Assembly: GCA_946545675.1 (NCBI GenBank)
Contig: CAMNNR010000003.1
Span: 1 to 21,230 of the forward strand
Direction: 5' to 3'
Source of the DNA: an uncultured Thermoplasmata archaeon
Lineage (GTDB): Archaea; Thermoplasmatota; Thermoplasmata; Methanomassiliicoccales; Methanomethylophilaceae
DNA: 21,230 nucleotides
Part shown: piece after piece, positions 1-6,874 of the stretch
Layout of the letters: the number at the start of each line of letters is the position of its first letter
Position numbering within the stretch: position 1 is the stretch's first letter
The notes under the pieces: model-generated
Seen by the model: the letters and a program-made list of their open reading frames with translations, nothing else
What the model was told of the DNA's origin: nothing
Databases searched by the model: none
Made by a program: the position numbers and the translations under genes

Positions 1-839
1 TACTGCCTCCATTTCTTCTTGTGGGACCTGGAACCGCAGCACTGAATCCATGCGATGGACTGAGGACCTTTGGTTGCCTCGTTGTGCTTGTCGGGTACTC
101 CCCACTTGTCCTTGACGATGGTGGAGGGCATAGGGATGTGTCCGTCGAAGGGACCGGCTGCACCCATGAGCCTCTCGAACTCGAGAGCGGTGACGACGTT
201 TGCGTACTTTCCGTATCCGTACTCGGTGGCTGCCTTGGCGTCCCAGACGCTGAATCCAGTAGCTGCAATGACGGAACCGACGGAAAGGGTCTCGATCTTG
301 TCGGTGTCGTCGTAGTGAATTGCTCCCTTACCGCAGGTCTTCTGGCAGACTCCGCACTTTCCGTTGAGAATCATCTTACACTGGGTGGGGTCGATGATTG
401 CTTTCCTGGGGACTGCCTGTGCGTGGGGGATGTAGATGGCCCTCCTGGTGGAGAGTCCGTACTCGAACTCATCGGGGATTCCCCTGGTGGGACATTTTGC
501 GATACAGTCGCCGCAAGCGGTACAAGCCTCTTCGTCGACGTACCTTGCCTTCTTCCTGATGGTTACAGTGAAGTTTCCGGCCTCTCCCTCGATCTTCTCG
601 ACCTCGGTGTAGGTCAGACAGGTGATGTTGGGGTGTCCCGCAGCATCGGCCATCTTAGGAGAAAGGATACAAGCGGAACAGTCGTTGGTCGGGAAGGTTT
701 TGTCCAGACGGCACATCGTTCCACCGATGGTGGGGAGCCTATCTACGAGATAGACGTGGATGTTCCTGTCTGCAAGGTCCAGAGAAGCCTGGATACCAGC
801 GATACCTCCGCCGATTACTAGTGCAGATTTGGTTGTCAT
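1..839 (-). CDS. hdrA: Heterodisulfide reductase subunit A (HdrA), N-terminal part, cut by window edge
   Basis: HdrA is the FAD and iron-sulfur subunit of the cytoplasmic heterodisulfide reductase of methanogens. It bifurcates electrons between CoM-S-S-CoB and ferredoxin. I translated 279 codons; the reading frame is open to base 1. Visible features are an N-terminal dinucleotide-binding glycine motif (GGGIAG, residues 10-15), the LDKTFPTNDCSACIL stretch typical of HdrA (46-60), a 4Fe-4S ferredoxin motif (C106, C109, C112, C116-P), a second cysteine group (C154, C162, C165, C169) and a CCGSR motif at 267-271. Full HdrA is about 650 residues, so the C-terminal part lies outside the window. The start is well supported: GGAGG at 846-850 lies 6 nt before the ATG. 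It is transcribed away from the zinc-finger gene through a shared intergenic region. Its presence marks the host as a methanogen or close relative. Confidence 0.95.
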   Translation of the reverse strand, partial: MTTKSALVIGGGIAGIQASLDLADRNIHVYLVDRLPTIGGTMCRLDKTFPTNDCSACILSPKMADAAGHPNITCLTYTEVEKIEGEAGNFTVTIRKKARYVDEEACTACGDCIAKCPTRGIPDEFEYGLSTRRAIYIPHAQAVPRKAIIDPTQCKMILNGKCGVCQKTCGKGAIHYDDTDKIETLSVGSVIAATGFSVWDAKAATEYGYGKYANVVTALEFERLMGAAGPFDGHIPMPSTIVKDKWGVPDKHNEATKGPQSIAWIQCCGSRSHKKKWRQ

Positions 840-869
840 TCTATGCCTCCATTCCCAATTGTTGGTTGG

Positions 870-928
870 AATGTTTTATAGAATGGGCCGGCTTATTAAA
901 ACCCTTATGACGATTGTATTAAATATTA
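870..928 (-). promoter_or_regulatory. Candidate hdrA promoter region
   Basis: Read on the minus strand, this AT-rich stretch holds three TATA-like boxes ahead of hdrA: TAATATTTAATAC (928-916), TTTTAATAAGC (901-891) and TATAAAA (880-874). The middle one would put transcription start near 870 and leave a leader of about 30 nt that includes the GGAGG site. The sequence alone does not decide which box is used. Confidence 0.5.
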
Positions 929-1085
929 TGGGCGAGTATTAACCCGCTTTTCCAATGTGGCGATTTTAATTGACGTACAATATTTAGGTAAGCCGAATTA
1001 TTTTCTAGCCAGCGTATGCAAATCCCATCAAAAATACCATTTTCTAAATGTGCTAAAACAACTAATTTTATAGTTAAAAAATCGA

Positions 1086-1109
1086 CATACGAATTGTTTG
1101 ATTCGTATG
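1086..1109. repeat. Perfect 9-bp inverted repeat with 6-nt loop
   Basis: CATACGAAT (1086-1094) and ATTCGTATG (1101-1109) are exact reverse complements around the loop TGTTTG. Read on the minus strand, the stem is followed 4 nt later by six T residues (1081-1076), which looks like an intrinsic terminator. Read on the plus strand, it sits about 75 nt before the zinc-finger gene and could be an operator. Confidence 0.7.
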
Positions 1110-1150
1110 CAATTTAATTTTAGCCTAAAAATTCAGGTTGGATGGAAAAG

Positions 1151-1167
1151 ATAATAAAGTTTATATC
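1151..1167 (+). promoter_or_regulatory. TATA-like box for the zinc-finger / Pop5 unit
   Basis: AATAAAG (about 1153-1159) runs into TTTATAT (1160-1166), 20-30 nt before the ATG at 1185. There is no Shine-Dalgarno between box and start, which points to a leaderless or nearly leaderless transcript. Confidence 0.55.
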
Positions 1168-1184
1168 TCGTATCAAAAGCCCGA

Positions 1185-1700
1185 ATGAGCAATTTAGATA
1201 TGCTGGCATATTTGACATTATTGGCAATTGTCATAACCATATCCATCGAAATCTACATGATTCGCTATCGGACCTATCTTTCCCCCAAAAAGCTCTTCTC
1301 CGGGCGTTTTTGGAACCCCATTCGCTTCCCAGAGGAGGGCGAGGATGCCCGCCTATGCGACCTCTGTCATGGCCGTTTGGGGCTCGACGATATCGCGGTC
1401 TGCGCATGCGGAAAACGCTTCCATACGGACTGCATCGGACAGGAGACCTGCCCGGGTTGCGGTAACGACCTGCGCCACATGCACATACGCACGCCCAACG
1501 CCATGTCCTGCCCGATCTGCCTGGAATCCATGGACGACGGATTCTGCTGGAGATGCGGAATAACCGTTCCCCGCGCAGACGGCACATTCCACTGCCCCGA
1601 CTGCGGAGGGATGGTCATGACCGCCCACCCTGTCTGCAGGAAATGCGGGGCCAAGTATGCGCCGAGGGTCACCAAGGGTTATATGAATCGGGTGCGTTGA
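1185..1700 (+). CDS. Membrane-anchored RING-like / zinc-ribbon protein, function unknown
   Basis: I do not recognise this 171-residue protein as a named family. Residues 6-27 form one hydrophobic membrane segment, followed by a basic linker. Next is a compact eight-ligand zinc site: C58, C61, C73, C75, H80, C83, C89, C92. This C4HC3 order is that of RING-CH and PHD cross-brace fingers. Two further CxxC pairs follow at C109/C112 with C121/C124 and at C137/C140 with C151/C154, as in zinc ribbons. No catalytic motif is visible. The stop is 9 nt before the RNase P Pop5 gene, so the two are probably co-transcribed just upstream of the proteasome/exosome superoperon. M6 (base 1200) is an alternative start; no start exists upstream before an in-frame stop. 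A membrane-bound ubiquitin-ligase-like or RNA/protein-binding role is conceivable, but this is inference. Confidence 0.8.
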   Translation: MSNLDMLAYLTLLAIVITISIEIYMIRYRTYLSPKKLFSGRFWNPIRFPEEGEDARLCDLCHGRLGLDDIAVCACGKRFHTDCIGQETCPGCGNDLRHMHIRTPNAMSCPICLESMDDGFCWRCGITVPRADGTFHCPDCGGMVMTAHPVCRKCGAKYAPRVTKGYMNRVR

Positions 1701-1709
1701 CTGCGTGCT

Positions 1710-2027
1710 ATGACCGTCAAATCCAAGCGCGGAAGGCGCAGGTACGTCGTTTTCTCGGTACCTGCCGGGCTCACGAGGGAAGACCTCATCCACGGTCTCC
1801 CCGGAGGCAAAAGGTTCAACGTCATCCAGTGCGCGGAAGGCATGGCGATCGTACGGTGCTCGCCCGAGGAGATCGGGGAATGCGAGACAGCAGTCAGGAA
1901 CGCGTCTTCGGCGGCCGAGATCGTCACGGTCTCAGGTACGCTCAAGACCCTCAGGGACAGGTATCCCGTGCTCAAACGCAACGCACCTCCGAAGCCCTCC
2001 GCAAAAAAGACCCCCAAACAGGTCTGA
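1710..2027 (+). CDS. rnp2: Ribonuclease P protein component 2 (Pop5 family)
   Basis: Pop5 is a protein cofactor of archaeal RNase P, which removes 5' leaders from pre-tRNAs; it pairs with Rpp30 and supports the catalytic RNA. This 105-residue protein has the family's pattern: a basic N-terminus leading into a RRYVVFSV strand, a TREDLIHGL helix, the conserved GMAIVRC strand (residues 44-50) and the late VSGTLKTLRDRY segment. The C-terminus is short and rich in lysine and proline. The location agrees, because rnp2 commonly lies directly before psmA in the archaeal exosome superoperon. The usual partner gene for Rpp30 is not next to it; the RING-like gene occupies that place. There is no clear Shine-Dalgarno, and the start was chosen as the first ATG after the upstream stop. 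Confidence 0.87.
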   Translation: MTVKSKRGRRRYVVFSVPAGLTREDLIHGLPGGKRFNVIQCAEGMAIVRCSPEEIGECETAVRNASSAAEIVTVSGTLKTLRDRYPVLKRNAPPKPSAKKTPKQV

Positions 2028-2051
2028 ATCCCCTTCTTACTTCCTACCATA

Positions 2052-2060
2052 ATTAATATA
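2052..2060 (+). promoter_or_regulatory. TATA box of the psmA/exosome superoperon
   Basis: ATTAATATA lies 36-44 nt before the psmA ATG at 2096, in the only AT-rich gap between Pop5 and psmA. Initiation about 26 nt downstream of its centre gives a leader of roughly 14 nt that contains the ribosome-binding site AGAGGA (2082-2087). TCCTC (2076-2080) is complementary to GAGGA (2083-2087) and could partly mask that site if it is transcribed. Confidence 0.6.
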
Positions 2061-2095
2061 GGGGCGCAAACATCCTCCTCAAGAGGAAGATATCA

Positions 2096-2842
2096 ATGCA
2101 ACCAGGACAAATGGCATATGATCGGGGAATAACTGTCTTCTCCCCCGACGGAAGGCTGTTCCAGGTAGAATACGCCCGCGAGGCCGTGAAGAAAGGCACG
2201 ACCACCATCGGAATGAAATTCAAAGACGGCGTAATTCTGATCGTCGATAAGAGGATCTCCAGCAGACTCGTGGAGCCCGAATCTATCGAAAAAATATACG
2301 ACATCGATGAGTACATCGGCTGTGCCAGCTCCGGACTCGTCGCCGACGCGAGGATCCTCGTGGACGACGCAAGGAAGGAAGCCCAGGTGCACAAGGTCAA
2401 CTACGGCGAGAACATCGGTGTGGAAATGCTCACCAAGAAGGTCTGCGACTATGAGCAGAACTTCACCCAGTACGGAGGGGCACGCCCGTTCGGTACCTCC
2501 CTCCTCGTGGCGGGAACCGACGATATCGGAACCCACCTCTTCGAGACCGATCCCTCCGGAGCCCTCGTCGCATACAAGGCGACCTGCATCGGTACCGGAC
2601 GTGCGGTCGTCATGGACCTGCTCGAGAAGAACTACAAGGACGGCATGACCTACGACGCAGCCCTCAAACTGGGACTCGAATCCCTCGCAGCTGCGATCGA
2701 GGACAAGCTGGATGCGGAGTCCTTCGACGTCGGGGTCGTCCGCCTCAACGAGAAGTTCAGGCGCCTGACCGACGACGAGAAGGCCAAGGCTGTCGCCAAG
2801 GTCGGGAAGAAACCCGCTGCCAAGACCGCCAAGAAAGAATGA
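2096..2842 (+). CDS. psmA: 20S proteasome alpha subunit
   Basis: The alpha subunit forms the outer seven-membered rings of the archaeal 20S proteasome, gates substrate entry and docks ATPase activators such as PAN. The 248-residue sequence starts with the alpha signature MAYDRGITVFSPDGR followed by LFQVEYAREAVKKG, nearly identical to Thermoplasma acidophilum. The gate residues Y8-D9-R10 are present. K66, which in Thermoplasma binds the HbYX tail of activators, is conserved in SIEKI. The last 20 or so residues form an alanine/lysine-rich tail. The catalytic beta subunit is not in this window. It has its own TATA box and a GAGGA ribosome-binding site 8 nt before ATG. It is the first gene of the superoperon, with SBDS 10 nt downstream. 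Confidence 0.97.
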   Translation: MQPGQMAYDRGITVFSPDGRLFQVEYAREAVKKGTTTIGMKFKDGVILIVDKRISSRLVEPESIEKIYDIDEYIGCASSGLVADARILVDDARKEAQVHKVNYGENIGVEMLTKKVCDYEQNFTQYGGARPFGTSLLVAGTDDIGTHLFETDPSGALVAYKATCIGTGRAVVMDLLEKNYKDGMTYDAALKLGLESLAAAIEDKLDAESFDVGVVRLNEKFRRLTDDEKAKAVAKVGKKPAAKTAKKE

Positions 2843-2852
2843 AGGCGGTCAC

Positions 2853-3551
2853 GTGGTAGACCTCGACGACGCGATAGTTGCCCGGCTCGAGAGCCACGGG
2901 GAGAGGTTCGAGATTCTCCTCGACCCCGCGGCCATCGACGAGATGAAGAAAGGCAAGGAAGTGAACCTTGTCGAATATCTGGCAGTGGAGGATGTTTTCA
3001 AGGACGCCCATAAAGGCACCCGTCCGGAGAAAGCGAAGATCACCGAGGTTTTCGGCTCCGACGACATCACAACTATCGCCAAACACATCGTTGAGAAGGG
3101 CGAAGTGCAGATGACCGCTGAGCAGCGCAAGGAGCTGCTCGAATCCAAGAGGAAGCAGATCATCACCTACATCGCCGCCAACGCCATAAACCCGCAAACC
3201 AAACTGCCCCATCCTCCGCTCAGGATAGAACTCGCGCTGGAGGAGGGCAAGTTCCACGTGGATCCCATGAGGTCCTTCGACAAACAGATCGAGGACGCCA
3301 TGAAGATCCTCCGTCCCCTTCTGCCCATCAGGTTCGAGAAAGTCCGCCTTGCGGTCAAACTGCACGGCGAGGATTACGGCAGATGCTACGACGACCTCAT
3401 CAAATACGGAATGGTCGAGAAGGAGGAATGGACCGCAGACGGGGCCTGGATCGGGGTGATGGAAGTCCCCGCAGGCCTGACGCTGGAACTGCAGGAGAAG
3501 CTGAAGACGAAGACCAAAGGCACCGCCTCGGTCAAGATGCTCAACGCATGA
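2853..3551 (+). CDS. sbds: Ribosome maturation protein SBDS (Sdo1 homologue)
   Basis: SBDS proteins help release the anti-association factor eIF6/aIF6 from the large ribosomal subunit, so this is a ribosome-maturation factor. The 232-residue length is normal for archaea. The N-terminal FYSH-type domain is recognisable (RLESHGERFEILLDP at about 11-25, then the MKKGKEVNLVEYLAVEDVFKD region), followed by a three-helix linker region and a C-terminal ferredoxin-like domain (about 160-232). The start is GTG at 2853, since no ATG is nearby; the purine-rich AAGGCGGT (2842-2849) serves as ribosome-binding site. It lies 10 nt after psmA and 21 nt before rrp4, the standard archaeal order. Confidence 0.95.
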   Translation: MVDLDDAIVARLESHGERFEILLDPAAIDEMKKGKEVNLVEYLAVEDVFKDAHKGTRPEKAKITEVFGSDDITTIAKHIVEKGEVQMTAEQRKELLESKRKQIITYIAANAINPQTKLPHPPLRIELALEEGKFHVDPMRSFDKQIEDAMKILRPLLPIRFEKVRLAVKLHGEDYGRCYDDLIKYGMVEKEEWTADGAWIGVMEVPAGLTLELQEKLKTKTKGTASVKMLNA

Positions 3552-3572
3552 ACACATTCACAGAGTGATACA

Positions 3573-4289
3573 ATGGAAAAGAGAAACGCCAGAAGGACCC
3601 GTGAGATCGTCGTCCCCGGCGATGTGCTCGCTGATGCCAGCGACTACAGGGCCGGAGAGAACGCATACGAGCTGGACGGCAAGATCCGTGCCAACGTGAT
3701 GGGAACAAAGACCTTCACGGACAACACGGTAGGAGTCACCGCGATGGGCGGATTCTATATGCCCGTCACCGGCGACACAGTGATCGGAATTATAAACGAC
3801 GTGGGGCCGTCGAACTGGATGCTCGACATCAACGCCCCCTATCCCGCACCCCTGCACGTCAGCGAGGTACCCTGGAAGGTCGAATTCGGAGACACCGGCA
3901 GGTTCCTCACCGTGGGGGATGTGGTGCTGCTCAAGGTCCTCATGGTGGACGAGAGCAAGAAGATCCAGGTGACCATGAAGGATTCCGGCCTCAGGAAGAT
4001 TGAGGGCGGACAGCTGGTCGAGATCGAGCACTCCAAGATCTCCAGGGTGATCGGTAAGAGCGGATCCATGATACAGATGCTCAAGAACATGAGCGACTGC
4101 CGCATATTCGTCGGACAGAACGGCAGGATATGGATCGACGGAGACGAAGAAAACACCGAGGTCGTCGCTGAGGCGATCAGAATTATTGAAGCAGAATCCC
4201 GGTCCGCCAACCTTACGGACAGGGTCAGGGAGTTCATCGAGAAAAAACTCCCGCAGTCCGAAGAGGACGATGAGGAGGATTTCGAATGA
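3573..4289 (+). CDS. rrp4: Exosome RNA-binding cap subunit Rrp4
   Basis: Rrp4 sits on top of the hexameric Rrp41/Rrp42 ring of the archaeal exosome and feeds RNA into it. The 238 residues show the expected order: an N-terminal beta domain containing VVPGDVLAD (13-21), an S1 RNA-binding domain (about 66-137) and a KH domain with the loop VIGKSGSMI (159-167). The C-terminus ends in a strongly acidic tail (about 229-238). The last codon and stop overlap the rrp41 start as ATGA (4286-4289), so the two are translationally coupled. The alternative cap subunit Csl4 is not in the window; it usually lies elsewhere in archaea. Confidence 0.96.
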   Translation: MEKRNARRTREIVVPGDVLADASDYRAGENAYELDGKIRANVMGTKTFTDNTVGVTAMGGFYMPVTGDTVIGIINDVGPSNWMLDINAPYPAPLHVSEVPWKVEFGDTGRFLTVGDVVLLKVLMVDESKKIQVTMKDSGLRKIEGGQLVEIEHSKISRVIGKSGSMIQMLKNMSDCRIFVGQNGRIWIDGDEENTEVVAEAIRIIEAESRSANLTDRVREFIEKKLPQSEEDDEEDFE

Positions 4290-5035
4290 GCGGACACACT
4301 GACATGGTATTGGTAGACGAGAACGGAATAAGGATAGACGGACGCAGGGTAGACGAGAAGAGGCCCATCAAGATCGAGGCCGGGGTTCTCAAGAACGCCA
4401 GCGGTTCCTGCTACCTCGAGATCGGAAAGAACAAGGTCCTCTGTGCGGTCTACGGCCCCAGGGAATGCAGACCCAGGCACCTCCAGGACCCTACCAAGGC
4501 AGTCATCCAGGTCAAATACAACATGGAGGCCTACTCCGTCACCGACAGGAAGAGGCCCGGAACCGACAGGAGGTCCGTGGAGATCTCCAAACTCATCGCG
4601 GAGGCCCTCGAGTGCGTCGTCCAGACCGAACTCTACCCCCGCGCATCCATCGATGTCTACATCGAGATCCTCCAGGCCAACGCCGGAACCAGGTGTGCAG
4701 GCCTCACCGCGGCATCCGTCGCACTGGCTGATGCGGGAATCCCCATGAGGGACATCGTTCCCGCGATCGCCTGCGGAAAGGCTGACGGCAACGTCCTCCT
4801 CGACCTGAACAAGGAAGAGGACAACTACGGACAGGCGGATGTGCCCATCGCCATCGTCCCCTCGACCGACGAGATCGTCCTCCTCCAGATGGACGGAAAC
4901 ATGACCAGGGAAGAGCTCGACCACGGACTCGACATGGCCATCGCAGCCGCCCACGAGGTATACGAGATCCAGAGGGATGCCCTGAAGAGGCGCTATGCCA
5001 GCATCTCCAAGAAGGAAGGTGAATCCGATGAGTAA
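4286..5035 (+). CDS. rrp41: Exosome catalytic subunit Rrp41 (RNase PH fold)
   Basis: Rrp41 carries the phosphorolytic 3'-to-5' exoribonuclease site of the archaeal exosome, forming a hexameric ring with Rrp42. The 249-residue protein has the RNase PH fold throughout. The catalytic acidic pair expected from Sulfolobus Rrp41 (D182 and D188, six residues apart) is present as D179 and D185 in the segment [17 protein letters not shown]. The conserved RRSVEIS segment (95-101) and the [13 protein letters not shown] loop (132-144), involved in phosphate and RNA handling, are also visible. It overlaps rrp4 by 4 nt and rrp42 by 8 nt. A purine-rich site inside the end of rrp4 can serve for initiation. 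Confidence 0.97.
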   Translation: MSGHTDMVLVDENGIRIDGRRVDEKRPIKIEAGVLKNASGSCYLEIGKNKVLCAVYGPRECRPRHLQDPTKAVIQVKYNMEAYSVTDRKRPGTDRRSVEISKLIAEALECVVQTELYPRASIDVYIEILQANAGTRCAGLTAASVALADAGIPMRDIVPAIACGKADGNVLLDLNKEEDNYGQADVPIAIVPSTDEIVLLQMDGNMTREELDHGLDMAIAAAHEVYEIQRDALKRRYASISKKEGESDE

Positions 5036-5804
5036 CATCGTAATATCCCAGATCAAGAGGGACCACCTCATGAACCTCCTCGCGGAGGGCAGGAGGGAAG
5101 ACGGCAGGCAGCTCGACGAGGTCAGGAAGATCACCGTCGAGACTGGCGTCATCGAGTCCGCCGAGGGATCCGCAAAGGTCAGCCTCGGAAACACCACTGT
5201 CATGGCCGGAATCAAGGTCATCCCCGGAACCCCCTACATGGACGCACCCGGAGACGGAGTCCTCACCACCGGAGCGGAACTCATCCCTCTGGCACACGAG
5301 TCCTTCGAACCCGGACCCCCCAGCGAGAGCGCGATCGAGCTGGCCCGTGTCGTGGACCGCGGAATCCGTGAGTCGGGAATGATCGACGTCAAGAAACTGT
5401 GCATCAAGGAAGGAGAGGAGATCTGGATGGTCTTCATCGACATCTACGCCCTCGATTACGACGGCAACCTCTTCGACGCATGCAACCTCGCAGCGGTATG
5501 CGCACTCAAGACTGCCATCGTCCCCTGGAAGAACTACGGCAAAGGAGAGGAGAACCTTCCCATGCCCGTTACCTGTCTCCCCATCTCGGTTACCGAGTGT
5601 AAAATAGGTAATGATTTAATAGTAGACCCTAATTTCGACGAAGAAGCGATATCTGCAGCCCGTCTTACCGTTACCACGGACGACGACGGAAACTTCAGAG
5701 CCATGCAGAAGGGCGGCAGGGGTTCCATAACCCGCAGCGACCTGTCCCTCTGTCTTGACAGGGCCGTCGAGATTGGCAAGCAGATCAGAAAGATAATCGG
5801 GTGA
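5028..5804 (+). CDS. rrp42: Exosome non-catalytic ring subunit Rrp42
   Basis: Rrp42 completes the exosome ring and shapes the active site of Rrp41 but has no catalytic acids of its own. The 258-residue product starts at ATG 5028, not at an in-frame ATG at 4995: a strong site GGAAGGTGA (5013-5021) lies 6 nt before 5028, and homologues begin with similar short N-termini leading to the RREDGR motif. It overlaps the rrp41 stop by 8 nt. Codons 192-202 (about 5601-5633) are oddly AT-rich compared with the rest of the gene. The rpl37ae start follows the stop by 5 nt. Confidence 0.95.
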   Translation: MSNIVISQIKRDHLMNLLAEGRREDGRQLDEVRKITVETGVIESAEGSAKVSLGNTTVMAGIKVIPGTPYMDAPGDGVLTTGAELIPLAHESFEPGPPSESAIELARVVDRGIRESGMIDVKKLCIKEGEEIWMVFIDIYALDYDGNLFDACNLAAVCALKTAIVPWKNYGKGEENLPMPVTCLPISVTECKIGNDLIVDPNFDEEAISAARLTVTTDDDGNFRAMQKGGRGSITRSDLSLCLDRAVEIGKQIRKIIG

Positions 5805-5809
5805 TTCAA

Positions 5810-6067
5810 ATGTCCAAGAGAACCAACAAAGCAGGAACCGCAGGAAGATTCGGAGCAAGGTACGGAGTCGTCGTACGCAACAGGGTGAAAGCCATCGAGG
5901 CCCACCAGAAGGCCAAACACGAGTGCCCCGCCTGCCACCACAAGAACGTCACCAGGGTCTCCGCGGGAATCTGGCAGTGCAGCCGCTGCGGCAACAAGTT
6001 CGCAGCTGCCGCCTACAGCCCCAAGATCAAGAGGGCGGAGGACATGGTCTCCGCCGTCGACGAGTGA
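5810..6067 (+). CDS. rpl37ae: Large ribosomal subunit protein eL43 (L37Ae)
   Basis: This is an 85-residue zinc-binding protein of the archaeal and eukaryotic 50S/60S subunit. The sequence begins MSKRTNKAGTAGRFGARYG, as expected for L37Ae, and carries a zinc ribbon with CPAC (about 39-42) and CSRCG. I start it at ATG 5810 rather than at an in-frame GTG at 5801, because GGTGAT (5800-5804) lies 5 nt before 5810 and matches internal sites elsewhere in the operon. Its place between rrp42 and rpoP is conserved in archaeal superoperons. Confidence 0.95.
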   Translation: MSKRTNKAGTAGRFGARYGVVVRNRVKAIEAHQKAKHECPACHHKNVTRVSAGIWQCSRCGNKFAAAAYSPKIKRAEDMVSAVDE

Positions 6068-6084
6068 AGCAGTGGGTGGTTTCG

Positions 6085-6216
6085 ATGTACAGATGCGCCA
6101 AGTGCGGCGAGCCCATCAAAAACGACGCCAGCGGTCAGACCCAGTGCGACAAATGCGGGTCCTGGATTTTCGTTAAGGAAAGGCCTAACGAGAAGAAGGT
6201 CCTGAAGTCCGACTGA
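6085..6216 (+). CDS. rpoP: DNA-directed RNA polymerase subunit P (Rpo12/Rpb12)
   Basis: This small subunit of archaeal RNA polymerase corresponds to eukaryotic Rpb12 and bridges the two large subunits near Rpo3 and Rpo10. The 43-residue protein contains a single zinc knuckle pair (YRCAKCGE and CDKCGS) followed by a basic C-terminus, the normal size and shape of RpoP. Longer in-frame extensions upstream only read through rpl37ae in another frame. ATG 6085 has GGGTGGT (6074-6080) 4 nt before it. The pcc1 start is 1 nt after its stop. Confidence 0.93.
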   Translation: MYRCAKCGEPIKNDASGQTQCDKCGSWIFVKERPNEKKVLKSD

Positions 6217-6217
6217 G

Positions 6218-6457
6218 ATGCCGAAGGCAGTCCTTACAATCTCGTCCCCCGACGCGGCCAACACGGTCTCCGCTGTGAGTCCTGAGGCCCGCCGGGATCT
6301 CATGCGCACCCATGTCGAGGTACGCATGGAAGGAAAGGATGCAGTGCTGACCGTGGACGCGGCGGATACTTCCGCCATGAGGGCCGCCCTCAACTCGTTT
6401 CTCGAGTGCGTGATGATTACAGAGAACATCGGAAAGATAACGAAGGGAACACAATGA
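6218..6457 (+). CDS. pcc1: KEOPS complex subunit Pcc1
   Basis: Pcc1 is the small dimerising subunit of KEOPS, the complex that makes the universal t6A modification at position 37 of ANN-decoding tRNAs. The 79-residue protein matches the compact Pcc1 fold: a first beta strand AVLTISS, a hydrophilic middle strand pair (VEVRMEGKDAVLTVDAAD) and a long helix AMRAALNSFLECVMI leading to a short tail. Similarity is recognisable but the protein is small, so position adds weight: pcc1 is commonly found between rpoP and prefoldin beta. It overlaps pfdB by ATGA (6454-6457). Confidence 0.85.
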   Translation: MPKAVLTISSPDAANTVSAVSPEARRDLMRTHVEVRMEGKDAVLTVDAADTSAMRAALNSFLECVMITENIGKITKGTQ

Positions 6458-6837
6458 ACGGAATGAGCCCCCAGCTTCAGAACCAGATCACCCAGCTCCA
6501 GCAGGTACAGCAGCAACTGCAGACCACCAACTCCCAGAAAGTCCAGATGCAGTCCCAGCAGAGGGAGATGCAGAGGACCGTGGAGGAACTCGACAAAGCC
6601 ACCGGCGACGTCTACAAGACCGCAGGCGCACTCCTCATCAAGGTCGACGACAAGGCCGCCCTCAAAGCGGACCTCGAAGAGAGCCTCGAGACCCTCGAGA
6701 TCAGGATCAAAGGTCTCGAGAGACAGGAACAGAGCCTCCGCGAGAGGTTCGAAGTCCTTCAGGAGACCATCAACAGGGCGATGGGCAACGCACCCGCTCC
6801 CCAGGCCTCCAGCCTCGACGAAGAAGACGAGGAATGA
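6454..6837 (+). CDS. pfdB: Prefoldin beta subunit
   Basis: Prefoldin is a hexameric jellyfish-shaped chaperone (two alpha, four beta subunits) that hands unfolded proteins to the thermosome. The 127-residue product is largely coiled coil: an N-terminal glutamine-rich helix (about 5-45), a short beta-hairpin segment with VYKTAGALLIKVD (about 52-64) and a second long helix (about 68-110), followed by an acidic tail ending in DEEDEE. An in-frame ATG at 6406 would give a longer protein but lies inside pcc1. ATG 6454 has AAGGGAA before it and overlaps the pcc1 stop. It is the last gene of the superoperon. Confidence 0.94.
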   Translation: MNGMSPQLQNQITQLQQVQQQLQTTNSQKVQMQSQQREMQRTVEELDKATGDVYKTAGALLIKVDDKAALKADLEESLETLEIRIKGLERQEQSLRERFEVLQETINRAMGNAPAPQASSLDEEDEE

Positions 6838-6845
6838 AACTCCGA

Positions 6846-6870
6846 CGGGGAGAGGGCTTTTCTCTCCCCG
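6846..6870 (+). terminator. Stem-loop at the end of the exosome superoperon
   Basis: CGGGGAGAG (6846-6854) and CTCTCCCCG (6862-6870) form a perfect 9-bp GC-rich stem with a 7-nt loop that contains TTTT. It begins 8 nt after the pfdB stop. No T-run follows the stem, so it may stabilise the 3' end or aid termination rather than act as a classical intrinsic terminator. Confidence 0.65.
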
Positions 6871-6874
6871 AATC

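Larger units (their letters stand above)
840..1184. other. AT-rich divergent intergenic region without a gene
   Basis: This 345-base stretch separates hdrA (minus) from the zinc-finger gene (plus). It is far more AT-rich than the flanking coding DNA. I see no convincing gene: the ATG at 1142 opens a frame that only overlaps the real zinc-finger gene out of phase. It contains the hdrA promoter region, a TATA-like region for the plus-strand gene, a perfect inverted repeat (1086-1109) and a 9-base direct repeat CGTATGCAA at 1013-1021 and 1104-1112. I saw no tRNA-like cloverleaf. A small noncoding RNA is possible but not shown. Confidence 0.6.

Noticed and set aside
21..821. Plus-strand open frame of 266 codons at the left edge
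   Set aside because: It is antisense to hdrA, whose translation shows clear flavin and iron-sulfur motifs; the plus-strand product has no recognisable features.
1142..1465. Plus-strand frame starting at ATG 1142
   Set aside because: It overlaps the RING-like gene out of frame. Its product has no family features, whereas the 1185 frame has orderly zinc ligands.
4995..5027. Upstream in-frame ATG for rrp42
   Set aside because: ATG 5028 has a strong ribosome-binding site and matches the expected N-terminus; the extension is rrp41 read out of frame.
3839..5221. Minus-strand frame of 460 codons across rrp4, rrp41 and rrp42
   Set aside because: It is a shadow of three well-supported exosome genes with strong codon bias; long antisense frames are common in GC-rich DNA.
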